NCBI RefSeq assembly: GCF_048060095.1
Contig: NZ_JBLUOA010000009.1
Span: forward strand, 1 to 55,062
DNA from: JBLUOA01 sp048060095
GTDB lineage: Bacteria > Pseudomonadota > Alphaproteobacteria > Rhodobacterales > Rhodobacteraceae
Reading direction: 5' to 3'
DNA length: 55,062 nucleotides
Shown here: positions 24,690 to 33,890 of the stretch, piece by piece
Numbering within the stretch: position 1 is the first letter of the stretch
How the letters are laid out: every line of letters begins with the position of its first letter
Made by a program: the position numbers and the translations under genes
Notes under the pieces: generated by a model
The model's input: only the letters and a program-made list of their open reading frames with translations
The model's database searches: none
Told to the model about the DNA's origin: nothing

Positions 24690-27383
24690 ATGAACCCTAC
24701 GGAAATCGCAGACGCCCTGGAAGAAATCGCCACTCGCCCGTTCGACGGTGGCGAGTTCCCGTTTGCGTTCGCCGCCGCCATGGGAAGTCCGCAAGCCACG
24801 GTTTCAAAGCTCCGCAGTGGGACGATCAACAAGTCGAAGGTGCCCGGCGCGGTCCTGATGAACCGCAAGTTCTATGCCATGGTGACCGACCCCGGCGCGG
24901 TGGACCAGGGCCTGTCGATGATCCGGTCGGACAAGAAGACCACCACCCACAAACCGGCGATCCTGCTGGCCACCGACGGTGTCGACTTGTCCGCCGAACA
25001 TGTCGCTTCGGGTGACAGCCTGCACATAAAGTTCGCCGACCTACATCATCACTTCGGGTTCTTCCTGCCAGCGGCCGGCATGTCGCGCTACAAGGCGGCG
25101 GAAGAGAACGAGGTCGACGTCAAGGCGGCTGGGCGACTGGCCAAGCTCTATGATGCGCTTCTCAAGAAGAACCCGGAATGGAAGACACCGGAACGACGGC
25201 ATGACCTGAACCAGCTGATGACGCGGCTAATCTTCTGCATGTTTGCAGAGGACGTGGGCATCTTTGAAAACAACCTGTTCTCGCGCCTGATCTTCACCCA
25301 TGCGGGCGACAAGGGGGAGGAGGCGCAGGCGTGTATCGCCTCGGCCTTTGCCGCGATGAACCTACCCAATGGCCAGCGTCAGGACCTGCCAGCCTGGGTT
25401 GATGCCTTTCCCTACGTGAACGGCGGGCTTTTCGCCGATGCACTGGACGTGCCAAAGTTCGACCGCGGGGCCTATCGCTACCTTCAGGACGCCTGCCAGC
25501 TCGATTGGCAAGAGATCAACCCGGATATCTTCGGGTCCATGATCCAGTCGGTCGCCGATCCGGACAAACGGTCCGAACTTGGGATGCATTACACCTCGGT
25601 GCCGAACATCCTTAAGGTGCTGGGGCCGCTATTCCTCGACGATCTGGATGAGCAGATCGAGAAGGCTGGCGATAGCCGCAAGGCGCTGGCAAGGGTGCTG
25701 AAACGGATCGAGGGGATCAGGGTGTTCGACCCGGCCTGCGGATCGGGCAATTTCCTTGTCGTCGCCTATCGGGAGCTTCGAGCGCGGGAGATGCGCGTTC
25801 TGGAGAGTATGGCGCAACTGGATGGCGGGGCCTCGGCGCAGATGTTCTCTGGCGTGCGGTTGGCGAATTTCTACGGTATCGAGATCACGGATTTCGCCGC
25901 GGAGACGGCGAAACTGGCACTTTTCATCGCGGAGTATCAGGCCAATGCGCGGTTCGGTGAGATGTTCGGGAATACAGCCCCGGCCCTACCCCTGCGAGAT
26001 GGTGGTAACATCGTTTGCGACAATGCGCTGCGATTGAATTGGGAGGCGGTTTGCTCGCCGCCGGGGGAAAATGAGGAAGTCTTTATTGCGGGGAATCCGC
26101 CATTTGTCGGTTTCAACTCGAGGACGCCAGCTCAATCAGAAGACATGCGCTTCCTTTTGACCGACCGGCTGAAGAGCTTTGAGCGCCTCGATTTGGTGAT
26201 CTGTTGGTTCATCAAGGCTGCTGACTACATTCGCGGTCGCGCTGGAGCGGGAGCTTTGGTTTCGACCAATTCGATTGCCCAAGGAGTGACGGTCAATGTT
26301 CTTTGGCCCGAGGTCCTGCGTGAAGGGATCAGAATTAATTTCGCCCATCGACCTTTCATGTGGTCCAACAATGCTGCGAAGAATGCGGCGGTTTCATGCG
26401 TAGTAGTTGGCATCTCATCTTCAAGAACTGGACAGTCAGTCATCTTTGACGGCGAACTTCGGAAGAATGCTAACAACATCAACGGCTACCTTCTCGATGC
26501 ACCCGACGTAACGGTTGCGCAGAAGGGTCGGCCGATTTTCCCGCTTCCCAAAATGGATGTTGGCAGCATAGCGCGTGACGAAGGGAACTTGATTTTCTCG
26601 GAAGCAGAGAGAGCCCAGCTTATTTCGGAGCATCCTGAAGCCGCGCCATTTATCCGCCGTTACATGGGTGCCAGGGAAGTAGCGCAAGGCTTGGTCCGTT
26701 ATTGTCTATGGGCGGAGACCAATGAACTGGAAGATGTGCTACGCTTTCCTCCGTTGGCGAAACGATTAGATGCGGTAGCCAAGTTTAGGTCCGAAAGCGA
26801 TGCACAAGTAACTCGAGACGCAGCCGCTGTGCCCCATCGGTTTGGTCAAATCACTGGCAAAGGCGTGCCGAAGAAATCAGCGATCTTAATGCCGCGGACA
26901 TCGTCCTCTCGCAGGCCTTATCTACCGGTCGAGTTGGTCGGCAGTGATGTTGTTGCCTCGGCAGATTGCCAGATCATCTTCGACCCTCCTGAATGGTGTT
27001 TTGCGATCTTGGCATCTAAGCTTCAATGGTGTTGGGTGAGTACCGTCAGCGGACGTATGAAGAATGATTTCCGCTACAGTAGCACCTTGTGCTGGCACGT
27101 TTTTCCAATACCCCGTTTTACCGACGATCAACTGGAGGCACTAAACGCCTCCGCTCGCGCGATCCTCAAGACACGCTACATGCACCACCCCAAGACCATC
27201 GCGCAGCTGTACGACCCCGACGACATGCCAGACGACCTGCGCGAGGTGCACCGCCAGAATGACGAATTGCTGGAAACGATGTACATCGGGCGTCCGTTCC
27301 GCAACGATACCGAACGGCTGGAGCGGCTTTTCAAGCTCTATGCCGCGCGGATCGAGAAGCTGAAGAAGGAAGAGGCCGCGTAA
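24690..27383 (+). CDS. MmeI-like class I DNA methyltransferase
   Basis: The 897-residue protein is a gamma/N6-adenine-type DNA methyltransferase: motif I FDPACGSGNF (near 346-355) and motif IV NPPFVGF (469-475), followed by a target-recognition-like region and a helical C-terminus. Its N-terminus and SELGMHYTSVPNILKV before motif I resemble the MmeI/type IIG helical and methylase regions. I see no PD-(D/E)xK nuclease in the N-terminus, so cutting is probably done by a partner. It modifies host DNA to mark self. The stop lies directly against the next start, with no gap: methylase, helicase and GIY-YIG protein form one operon. Confidence 0.85.
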   Translation: MNPTEIADALEEIATRPFDGGEFPFAFAAAMGSPQATVSKLRSGTINKSKVPGAVLMNRKFYAMVTDPGAVDQGLSMIRSDKKTTTHKPAILLATDGVDLSAEHVASGDSLHIKFADLHHHFGFFLPAAGMSRYKAAEENEVDVKAAGRLAKLYDALLKKNPEWKTPERRHDLNQLMTRLIFCMFAEDVGIFENNLFSRLIFTHAGDKGEEAQACIASAFAAMNLPNGQRQDLPAWVDAFPYVNGGLFADALDVPKFDRGAYRYLQDACQLDWQEINPDIFGSMIQSVADPDKRSELGMHYTSVPNILKVLGPLFLDDLDEQIEKAGDSRKALARVLKRIEGIRVFDPACGSGNFLVVAYRELRAREMRVLESMAQLDGGASAQMFSGVRLANFYGIEITDFAAETAKLALFIAEYQANARFGEMFGNTAPALPLRDGGNIVCDNALRLNWEAVCSPPGENEEVFIAGNPPFVGFNSRTPAQSEDMRFLLTDRLKSFERLDLVICWFIKAADYIRGRAGAGALVSTNSIAQGVTVNVLWPEVLREGIRINFAHRPFMWSNNAAKNAAVSCVVVGISSSRTGQSVIFDGELRKNANNINGYLLDAPDVTVAQKGRPIFPLPKMDVGSIARDEGNLIFSEAERAQLISEHPEAAPFIRRYMGAREVAQGLVRYCLWAETNELEDVLRFPPLAKRLDAVAKFRSESDAQVTRDAAAVPHRFGQITGKGVPKKSAILMPRTSSSRRPYLPVELVGSDVVASADCQIIFDPPEWCFAILASKLQWCWVSTVSGRMKNDFRYSSTLCWHVFPIPRFTDDQLEALNASARAILKTRYMHHPKTIAQLYDPDDMPDDLREVHRQNDELLETMYIGRPFRNDTERLERLFKLYAARIEKLKKEEAA

Positions 27384-29444
27384 ATGGTTGATCTTGTGCG
27401 TATGACCTATGGCCATTCCGGGGCGGATGCCAAGACGAACAGCCTTGGCCAGCGCCCGATGCAGGCCCGCGTTTACGAGGCACGCGCCGCACAGTTCCTG
27501 CTGTTGAAGGCGCCCCCGGCGGCGGGCAAGTCCCGTGCCTTGATGTTCCTTGCGCTCGACAAGCTGGAAAACCAGGGCGTGAAAAAGGTGATCGTCGCGG
27601 TGCCCGAAACCTCCATCGGTAGTTCATTCCGCTCAACCGACCTGACCTCCTACGGGTTCTGGGCCGATTGGGAGGTGAAGCCGCAATGGAACCTCTGCCT
27701 GTCGGGCGAGGACGGCATGGCGAAATCGCAAAAAGTGAAGGCGTTTGAGGCCTTCATAGACAGCGACGCCAGCGTCATCGTCTGCACCCATGCCACATTC
27801 CGGTTTGCCTTCGACGCCATCGAAAAAGCGCGCGGCGTAGAGGCCTTTGACGATTGCATGATCGCTATCGACGAGTTCCACCACGTTGCGGCAGCCGATG
27901 ACAACCGCCTTGGGGAGATCCTTCGCAAGCTGCTGGCCCGCGAGAAAGCCCACGTGATGGCAATGACCGGCTCCTATTTTCGTGGCGACAGCGTACCGGT
28001 TCTGCGCCCCGAGGATGAGGCGCGGTTCAAGTCTATCACCTACAGCTACTATGAGCAGCTTGAAGGCTATGAGCACCTGAAGTCGCTGGGGATTTCCTAC
28101 TCGTTCTACCGGGGGCGATATATCTCGGCGATCCCTGATGTGCTCGACACGGACCGCAAGACGATCATCCACATCCCGCACCGTGGATCGGCGGAAGCCT
28201 TTGGCGAGAAGCACGATGAGGTCGGGCTGATCATGGGCGCGATCGGCGAACACGTCGGCCGCGATCCGGACACCGGGTTCGATCTGGTGAAACGCGCCTC
28301 GGACGGCAAGGTTCTTAAGATCGCTGACCTCGTGGATGACGGCGACGGGCGCTCGCGCATCAAGGCCGCGTTGCAGGCGGAGGCAAAGGGCTCGGATGGC
28401 AAGCGAGACGACGAAGCGGATCGGGCCAAAGTGGACATCATCATTGCCCTCGGCATGGCCAAGGAGGGGTTTGACTGGCCATGGTGCGAGCATGCGCTGA
28501 CCATCGGCTATCGGAATTCCCTGACGGAGATCGTCCAGATCATCGGTCGGGCCACCCGCGATGCACCCGGCAAGCCCCACGCCCAGTTCACCAACCTCGT
28601 CGCCGAGCCTGGCGTGGAAACCACGGTCGTGGCGGACGCGGTCAACGACATGCTCAAGGCGATTTCGGGTGCGATGCTGATGGAGCAGGTGCTCGCGCCC
28701 AACTTCAAGTTCTATCGACGTGAAGACGGCGATATCCGCGCGCCTGTGGAGACGACGAAGGACGGCACGGTGCATATCGGTATAAGGGGCTTGATGGAAC
28801 CGCCGACTCCTCGCGCCCGTGCTATCGTTGAGAACGATATGAACGAGCTGGTGGCCAAGGCTTGTCAAGCTATGGACCGGCGCGTTGTCGCGGATGACGT
28901 GGCACCCGAGGTGGCCACACAAATGGTGCTGACGGACATCATAGAGACGACCTACGAGAACCTGTCAGACGACGAAACAGAATCCGTGCGCCAGGACCTT
29001 GCCGCGCGGATGAACCTGATCGGCATGGCGAAACGCGCATCGCAAGAAGGCGGGTTTGCTGAAGAGGGCGAGGAGTACGACGCTGAGCCGTCGGAGAACC
29101 TGTCCCTGATGAACATGGTGAAGCGGTTCGTGAATGTCCGTGAACTGGATATCGACCTGATCGACAGCGTGAACCCATTCAAGGAAGGCTTCGACGTCGC
29201 CTCGCGCGCCTTCGACACTCCACTCTTGAAGACGATCCAGGACGCGATGATTTCTCAGCGCATCCAGATGACTGAAAAAGAAGCGCTGACACTGTGGCCG
29301 CGCATCAAACGGTTTCGGGCGCAGGAGGGCCGCGAACCCAATCCGCATTCGGCGGATCCATTGGAGAAGCGCCTTGCGGAGGCTCACGCATACATCAAGA
29401 CGAAAAAAGCCGAACGCCAGCGAGCGGCTCAGTCGGGAACCTGA
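27384..29444 (+). CDS. Superfamily 2 DEAD/DEAH-type helicase of an R-M-like operon
   Basis: The 686-residue protein has helicase motif I APPAAGKS (43-50), a DEAH-like motif II IDEFHH (162-167), motif III MTGSY, and motif VI QIIGRATR. The C-terminal ~250 residues are helical and acidic with no recognised domain. ATP-driven translocation or remodelling of DNA is the likely role, as in restriction systems where a separate translocase works with a methylase. The ATG follows the methylase stop directly, and the GIY-YIG gene starts 5 bases after its stop. It lacks type I HsdR nuclease motifs. Confidence 0.85.
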   Translation: MVDLVRMTYGHSGADAKTNSLGQRPMQARVYEARAAQFLLLKAPPAAGKSRALMFLALDKLENQGVKKVIVAVPETSIGSSFRSTDLTSYGFWADWEVKPQWNLCLSGEDGMAKSQKVKAFEAFIDSDASVIVCTHATFRFAFDAIEKARGVEAFDDCMIAIDEFHHVAAADDNRLGEILRKLLAREKAHVMAMTGSYFRGDSVPVLRPEDEARFKSITYSYYEQLEGYEHLKSLGISYSFYRGRYISAIPDVLDTDRKTIIHIPHRGSAEAFGEKHDEVGLIMGAIGEHVGRDPDTGFDLVKRASDGKVLKIADLVDDGDGRSRIKAALQAEAKGSDGKRDDEADRAKVDIIIALGMAKEGFDWPWCEHALTIGYRNSLTEIVQIIGRATRDAPGKPHAQFTNLVAEPGVETTVVADAVNDMLKAISGAMLMEQVLAPNFKFYRREDGDIRAPVETTKDGTVHIGIRGLMEPPTPRARAIVENDMNELVAKACQAMDRRVVADDVAPEVATQMVLTDIIETTYENLSDDETESVRQDLAARMNLIGMAKRASQEGGFAEEGEEYDAEPSENLSLMNMVKRFVNVRELDIDLIDSVNPFKEGFDVASRAFDTPLLKTIQDAMISQRIQMTEKEALTLWPRIKRFRAQEGREPNPHSADPLEKRLAEAHAYIKTKKAERQRAAQSGT

Positions 29445-29449
29445 GCCAC

Positions 29450-30715
29450 ATGCCGCGCTACCGATCCCTCGATGAAATCTTCGACGAGCCGGATGAGTTC
29501 GGGCTGCTCGATATCAAGGAGCGGAACCGCGGCGCGGCGGCAACGCCAGACGCCCGCAATGCCGAGATCGTCTCGCAGGTGAATGCTTTTTACGAGTCGA
29601 ACGGCCGGATTCCGGACGACAACAGCCTGGACCTCGAAGAGATGAAACTTGGTACGATCTGGCGATCGATCCGGACCAGTCCAACGGCAGCGATGATGGA
29701 GGCAGACCGGAACCGGCTTCTTGGGCATGGCCATCCAGTGGCACCGACCGCAACCATTGTCGAAACGGAGGCTCCGCCCGTGCCTGAGCCCGATTGGCGC
29801 GAAGACGTTGCCGACGAGGACGTTCCAGCAAGCCTTGACGACATCTTCGGCGATGATGACCTCGACGTGCATGACGCGGTTCTCAACATCCGTTATGTGA
29901 CGCCAGCCTCAGAACGCCAGTTGCCTGACCACCGGGCCGACATGTTCCCGTGTCCGGATTTCGAACACTTTGAAGGCGGCTTTGCCGAGATGCAGTCGAA
30001 GCTCGAGTCCGGAGATCGAAAGGTTCTCCCGGTTCAGGACAATGTCGAGATCACGGTCTACGAAGGCGACTTCTTCATCCATCGCGGCCTTCTGGTCTAT
30101 GTCGCCGAAAAAACGGAACTTTCGCGCAGGAGCGGTAAGCCGGATCACCGTTTACGGATCATCTTTTCCAATGGCATGGAGAACGATCCTCTATCATCTT
30201 CATTTCGCAAAGCGCTCGCAGCAGATAAGACCGCACGGATTGTCGAAAGGGCTGGGTTTGGCCGGCTCGATCCAGAATGGGATCAGGATAGCATGGCGGT
30301 CACCGGCACAGTGTATGTGGCGCGAAGCCTGTCCAGAGTCCCGGAAATCGCAGAAGTATCAAAGATCCTGCACAAGGTCGGTGTGACCAGTCAGGATGTC
30401 CGGCGGCGCATTGCCGATGCGAAAAACGACCCAACTTTCCTGCTCGCGCCTGTCGAAATTGTCGCCACCTATGAGTTGCACAATCTGGAACGCATGAAGG
30501 TCGAAGACCTTTTGCATCGCTTTTTTGATGTCGCGCGGCCGCAGGGTCTTGTGATCACCGACCGGTTCGGCAAGGCGGTCCATCCTCGAGAATGGTTCTA
30601 CGTGCTTCCTGAGCATGTGAGCCAAGCCGTTCAGCTCATTCAAGAACGCAGGTTGCATGAGTACAGGTACGACAGCCAACGCCAGTTGATCGTCAAGGTG
30701 GAGCCGGGCGCTTAG
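29450..30715 (+). CDS. GIY-YIG (T5orf172-type) nuclease-domain protein
   Basis: The 421-residue protein has an acidic N-terminal half. A C-terminal T5orf172-like GIY-YIG domain covers about residues 283-365: TGTVYVARS as the first strand, KILHKVGVTSQDVRRRI with the conserved KVG...R helix, and PVEIVATYELHN followed by LHRFF. GIY-YIG domains cut DNA; placed after a methylase and a helicase, it is the probable restriction subunit. The N-terminal DDIFGDDDL-type acidic motifs may mediate contacts with the helicase. The first tyrosine of the motif appears as VYVA rather than GIY, so activity needs checking. ATG 29450 is 5 bases after the helicase stop. Confidence 0.75.
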   Translation: MPRYRSLDEIFDEPDEFGLLDIKERNRGAAATPDARNAEIVSQVNAFYESNGRIPDDNSLDLEEMKLGTIWRSIRTSPTAAMMEADRNRLLGHGHPVAPTATIVETEAPPVPEPDWREDVADEDVPASLDDIFGDDDLDVHDAVLNIRYVTPASERQLPDHRADMFPCPDFEHFEGGFAEMQSKLESGDRKVLPVQDNVEITVYEGDFFIHRGLLVYVAEKTELSRRSGKPDHRLRIIFSNGMENDPLSSSFRKALAADKTARIVERAGFGRLDPEWDQDSMAVTGTVYVARSLSRVPEIAEVSKILHKVGVTSQDVRRRIADAKNDPTFLLAPVEIVATYELHNLERMKVEDLLHRFFDVARPQGLVITDRFGKAVHPREWFYVLPEHVSQAVQLIQERRLHEYRYDSQRQLIVKVEPGA

Positions 30716-30768
30716 GCGTGCTTTTCTATTGAAACAGGTTCGTTCGGAGTAGGGCGCGTGATCCGAGC

Positions 30769-32166
30769 TCAGAAGAAGGTGACCTCCCGCAGGCCTTGAA
30801 ACGCGCCTTCTTTGAACGCGCCGGCTTTATGCAGCCGCGGGAAATCCGGGAGCCTGTCTATCTCGACTAACGGAAGCAAAATGTCAGCGCTGAACCATGG
30901 CATTTTCGCGCACCGGCTTTCATCATACATCTTCGAAAGTGCCCTTCCGACCGCATAAGCGCCGGCCAAGTCAATTTTGGAAACGCGTGTCCGATTTATA
31001 GGAAGCAGGCTCCCAGTTGTCGATTTACCGCCGACATTGAAATAGATCAGGTCATGGCCCCACCCGAGGCGTATGATATGTGTCCGGTCGGACCGTTGGA
31101 TTGAAACTCTCGGAAATAGGTCCCTGACCCAAACCTTATGTTCATCGCACCAGTCGAGGGCTTCCTTCAACATCGCTACGCCGCCTAGGTCTTTCTTCCA
31201 GATCGGACATAAGTGCTGAAACCCGGCGAATTTGACCCGCTTCTCACTTCTGATGTCGTTAGCAACGAAATTGCCTTCGCGTGTGACCTTTGGAGACCAC
31301 ATTTGCTCTTCGAGCGCGGCTGCGTCCTCCAAACCTATGTGCATGTCATCAATCGCAACTTTGGTATTCGCAGAAATGGCTCTGTGTTGGGCTTCAATCA
31401 TAGTAATGGGCGGTAGCGGTTTGCTCGGGTGTTGGTCGAGAATTGAGGGAGCGTTGGGTCGAACGATATCGTCAGGAACATCCACTGGCCTGTCTGTTTT
31501 CACGTCGTGGTCGACGAGCCAACGGTACGGTGTCCCGAGGTCCTTAGGATCATCATTCATGAGCGAAAGATGTGGCAGACCCTTTTTCAGGAACGCCATG
31601 ATTTCCCGCGTATCCTGACGTTCCGCGCCCATGAGCCGCCCTTGAAAGGTTTGCCGATCTGAATTGCTTTGGCGGGCTTTCAGTGCGTTTTCGATGCGCT
31701 CACGTTCGATATCGCTCAGCTGGCGTCGTAGATACGCGATAGAAACATCGACGTCACCGTAGTCGTCTCGCTCCTCAAGCGCGCTGCCGAACAGCTTCAA
31801 GGTGATGCGCTGCAGGCGATCGGGATCGCCGTTGATGACCTTAGCCCGGGCGAGAAGTTCAGCAATGATGGTCTGAACCTTATCGCGCCCGATACGCTTT
31901 CGCTTGGGTTCCAGTGCGAGGCGAGTCCCATTCGGCGTTAGCTGCCAATAAAACAAACCGTCAAAGATGTCGGCAGGCTCCAAGTACCCAGCCTCGGCCA
32001 TCTGGCGCAAGATGAGGTCAGCATGATGGGCATCGCAATCCAGGGTCCGTATTGCCTCTTCAAGCCCGACAGATCTTCCATTGATTGCTGAGCGCAGGAC
32101 TGCTTGGACCAGCTCCAATGGTACCGTTTTTACTGGCGAATGCTTATGGGACCCTCGCTCATTCAT
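30769..32166 (-). CDS. Winged-helix plus nucleotidyltransferase-domain protein
   Basis: The 465-residue protein starts with a winged-helix-like region (about 15-90: AILR... AEAGYLEPADIFDGLFYWQL). A minimal nucleotidyltransferase motif follows as KLFGSALEERDDYGDVDVSI, with G127-S128 and the acidic pair D138/D140. The rest (about 200-465) is unrecognised. Such domains transfer NMPs to proteins, RNA or small molecules, and many act in toxin-antitoxin or defence loci. It converges on the methylase-helicase-nuclease operon, with 53 bases between the stops, and starts about 30 bases from the virB6 end. Its link to the restriction-like operon is by position only. No HEPN partner is visible. Confidence 0.6.
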   Translation of the reverse strand: MNERGSHKHSPVKTVPLELVQAVLRSAINGRSVGLEEAIRTLDCDAHHADLILRQMAEAGYLEPADIFDGLFYWQLTPNGTRLALEPKRKRIGRDKVQTIIAELLARAKVINGDPDRLQRITLKLFGSALEERDDYGDVDVSIAYLRRQLSDIERERIENALKARQSNSDRQTFQGRLMGAERQDTREIMAFLKKGLPHLSLMNDDPKDLGTPYRWLVDHDVKTDRPVDVPDDIVRPNAPSILDQHPSKPLPPITMIEAQHRAISANTKVAIDDMHIGLEDAAALEEQMWSPKVTREGNFVANDIRSEKRVKFAGFQHLCPIWKKDLGGVAMLKEALDWCDEHKVWVRDLFPRVSIQRSDRTHIIRLGWGHDLIYFNVGGKSTTGSLLPINRTRVSKIDLAGAYAVGRALSKMYDESRCAKMPWFSADILLPLVEIDRLPDFPRLHKAGAFKEGAFQGLREVTFF

Positions 32167-32196
32167 TGTTCAACGGCGTCGCAGAAAAAAACCTCA

Positions 32197-33273
32197 TCAA
32201 CGCCTCCCCAACCTTCCCAAACGAGCCAGCTGCGCCATCATTTGCGATCCGGTTCCGGTGGATGGACTGCCCCCTGCAGGTGTCACATTTGCCATTCCCG
32301 GCCGTTGCGGCATTTGTTGGGCCCCAAAGAACTGCCGTGCTCTGAGTGCTGCATATTCGGCTCCACTGGCACCACCAACAAGATACCGATTGTAAGCCTG
32401 CTGATTGCCCATCGCAGCGCGCGCAAAGCTGTAGCTTCCTGCCAAGCCCCCAGACAGCGCTGGCATCATGATGTTCCCTGAGATTGCGCGAACGATGAAC
32501 GGCGTGGCGATGATGAAGCCCTTGGCCATGAGGACCATCATGAAGAAGGGGATGAGCGCGCCTATATTTGAGGCCCCTTCCGGGTCGCCGAGTTCACCAA
32601 TGAGGGCGGATGATACACCTGTGATTGTTGCGAACACCCCTGCGACGACGATGGGGTAGAGCGCGAAGGAAACCAGCGCCGACAGCCAGCGCGCGAAATA
32701 GTCCTTGGTGACCTCGAAGAGGGTCAGGAAAATCATCACCGGTGCGATCCCGATCAGAAGTGCGATCATCAGGCGGGATGCCACGAGGATAAAGGCGGCC
32801 AAACCGCCCAGGATCGAGAGCAAGAGGACCCCGACAATGTCGAGCATGGCGCCGGCCATCCAGTTCAGCTCAGACCCGGCGGCGTTGAGATAGTCCCCTA
32901 GTTCCGCGATCAGCCGGTCAAACTCTTCGGCGAAAGTTCCAGAAGGGCCAGGAGTTCCACCACCGACCGAAGCCACGAGCGCCCCCGCAATGCTGTCGAT
33001 CCCGGCCAGGATAGCGGAGGAGAGGGCGTTGAACTGCACCCAGTTGGTCGCGAATATTCCGATCAACCCGATCTTGACCGCGAGCCAGAAGGCCGTGCGC
33101 CCGTCCATCGCTTTGTACTGGTAGATCATGTTCAGGAAGACGAGGATCACCACGAGCGTTGTTCCCAGGACGAGAAGCGTGCCGACCGTTACCGCGACCG
33201 ACCCGAACTGGGTTTCTGCGGCGGTGTCGAGATAGCCCTGGGAGGTTTCAACGAAATAGGTGACGACGCTCAT
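32197..33273 (-). CDS. virB6: VirB6/TrbL-type inner-membrane channel protein
   Basis: The 358-residue protein has about six membrane helices (near 23-50, 62-82, 140-165, 170-195, 200-225, 235-260) and a Gly/Ser/Gln-rich cytoplasmic tail, the layout of VirB6/TrbL. It forms part of the inner-membrane translocation complex. It is the last gene of the secretion operon, 12 bases after a small exported-protein gene. The substrate path it builds needs VirB8, VirB9 and VirB10, all present upstream. The periplasmic loop (about 83-135) carries a Gly/Pro-rich patch. Confidence 0.85.
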   Translation of the reverse strand: MSVVTYFVETSQGYLDTAAETQFGSVAVTVGTLLVLGTTLVVILVFLNMIYQYKAMDGRTAFWLAVKIGLIGIFATNWVQFNALSSAILAGIDSIAGALVASVGGGTPGPSGTFAEEFDRLIAELGDYLNAAGSELNWMAGAMLDIVGVLLLSILGGLAAFILVASRLMIALLIGIAPVMIFLTLFEVTKDYFARWLSALVSFALYPIVVAGVFATITGVSSALIGELGDPEGASNIGALIPFFMMVLMAKGFIIATPFIVRAISGNIMMPALSGGLAGSYSFARAAMGNQQAYNRYLVGGASGAEYAALRARQFFGAQQMPQRPGMANVTPAGGSPSTGTGSQMMAQLARLGRLGRR

Positions 33274-33285
33274 GACGGGGCTGCC

Positions 33286-33699
33286 TTACCAATTGCCCGC
33301 GGCGTCGCAGATGGCCTTGGCGGCAGGGCGGGCAGCGTTTGCGCGGCGGTTGTAGCCATCCGAGGCTTGCAGCATCTCCCATCGTTCGTCACTCGCGTAC
33401 CTTTCCCGAAACACCGCCTCGGCAGCGTCCCAAGAGGGGAACCGGGTTTCACAGTCGCAGCTTTCGGTCTCGACGATGCGCTCGAGATTCTGGGCGCGGT
33501 AGATGTCTTGAACCAACACGCGCTGATAGGCTTGGCGCAGGGGGATCTCCTGCATCCACATGGGTTCAGCGGGCCGGTCTGGACAGACGTCGAAACTGCG
33601 CTCGAGGGTCGGCACGAGATTGCGCTCAGCGAAGCCGGGTGCCGACGTCAGGCCCAAGACCAGCGCAGTCAGTACGAGGGTACAGCCCGCCTGCCTCAT
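33286..33699 (-). CDS. Small exported protein of the T4SS operon
   Basis: From ATG 33699 the 137-residue product has a signal peptide (MRQAGCTLVLTALVLGLTSA, cleaved near GFA) and a mature part with cysteines in FDVCPDRP and ESCDCETRFPSW. Its start overlaps the DUF4177 stop by 4 bases, so it belongs to the VirB operon. It does not resemble a known VirB subunit; entry-exclusion or accessory envelope proteins often occupy this place next to VirB6 (cf. TrbK/Eex), but that is inference from position. Longer in-frame starts upstream would destroy the signal peptide. Confidence 0.65.
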   Translation of the reverse strand: MRQAGCTLVLTALVLGLTSAPGFAERNLVPTLERSFDVCPDRPAEPMWMQEIPLRQAYQRVLVQDIYRAQNLERIVETESCDCETRFPSWDAAEAVFRERYASDERWEMLQASDGYNRRANAARPAAKAICDAAGNW

Positions 33700-33890
33700 G
33701 CCGTGGCTCTGGCGGGTGTGGTCTCGCGCTTCAGGAAGACAGTGTGTCCCACGTTGGCGAATTCCGAGGAGCTGATCGACACGACCTCCCACCCGTCTGC
33801 CCCCTTCACATTTAGGCTGGCCTGCATGTCGGCAAGACTGGTTTTGCGGGTCATGGGAAAGGACAGGATATCGTATTCAAAGGTTTTCAT
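33696..33890 (-). CDS. DUF4177 small protein
   Basis: The 64-residue protein MKTFEYDILSFPMTRKTSLA continues with GADGWEVVSISS and VFLKRE, the DUF4177 pattern of a small ferredoxin-like domain. It sits between virB11 and a small exported gene, overlapping each by 4 bases. DUF4177 proteins are common but uncharacterised; their place inside a T4SS operon is noteworthy and suggests a cytosolic helper or a regulator. No membrane segment is seen. Confidence 0.75.
   Translation of the reverse strand: MKTFEYDILSFPMTRKTSLADMQASLNVKGADGWEVVSISSSEFANVGHTVFLKRETTPARATA

Noticed and set aside
27633..28922. 429-residue minus-strand frame opposite the helicase gene
   Set aside because: Antisense to intact helicase motifs; the composition is typical of a reverse-frame shadow.
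32081..32481. Overlapping plus-strand frames of 86-125 residues near the virB6 end
   Set aside because: They are antisense to the nucleotidyltransferase gene start and the virB6 tail and have no recognisable content.
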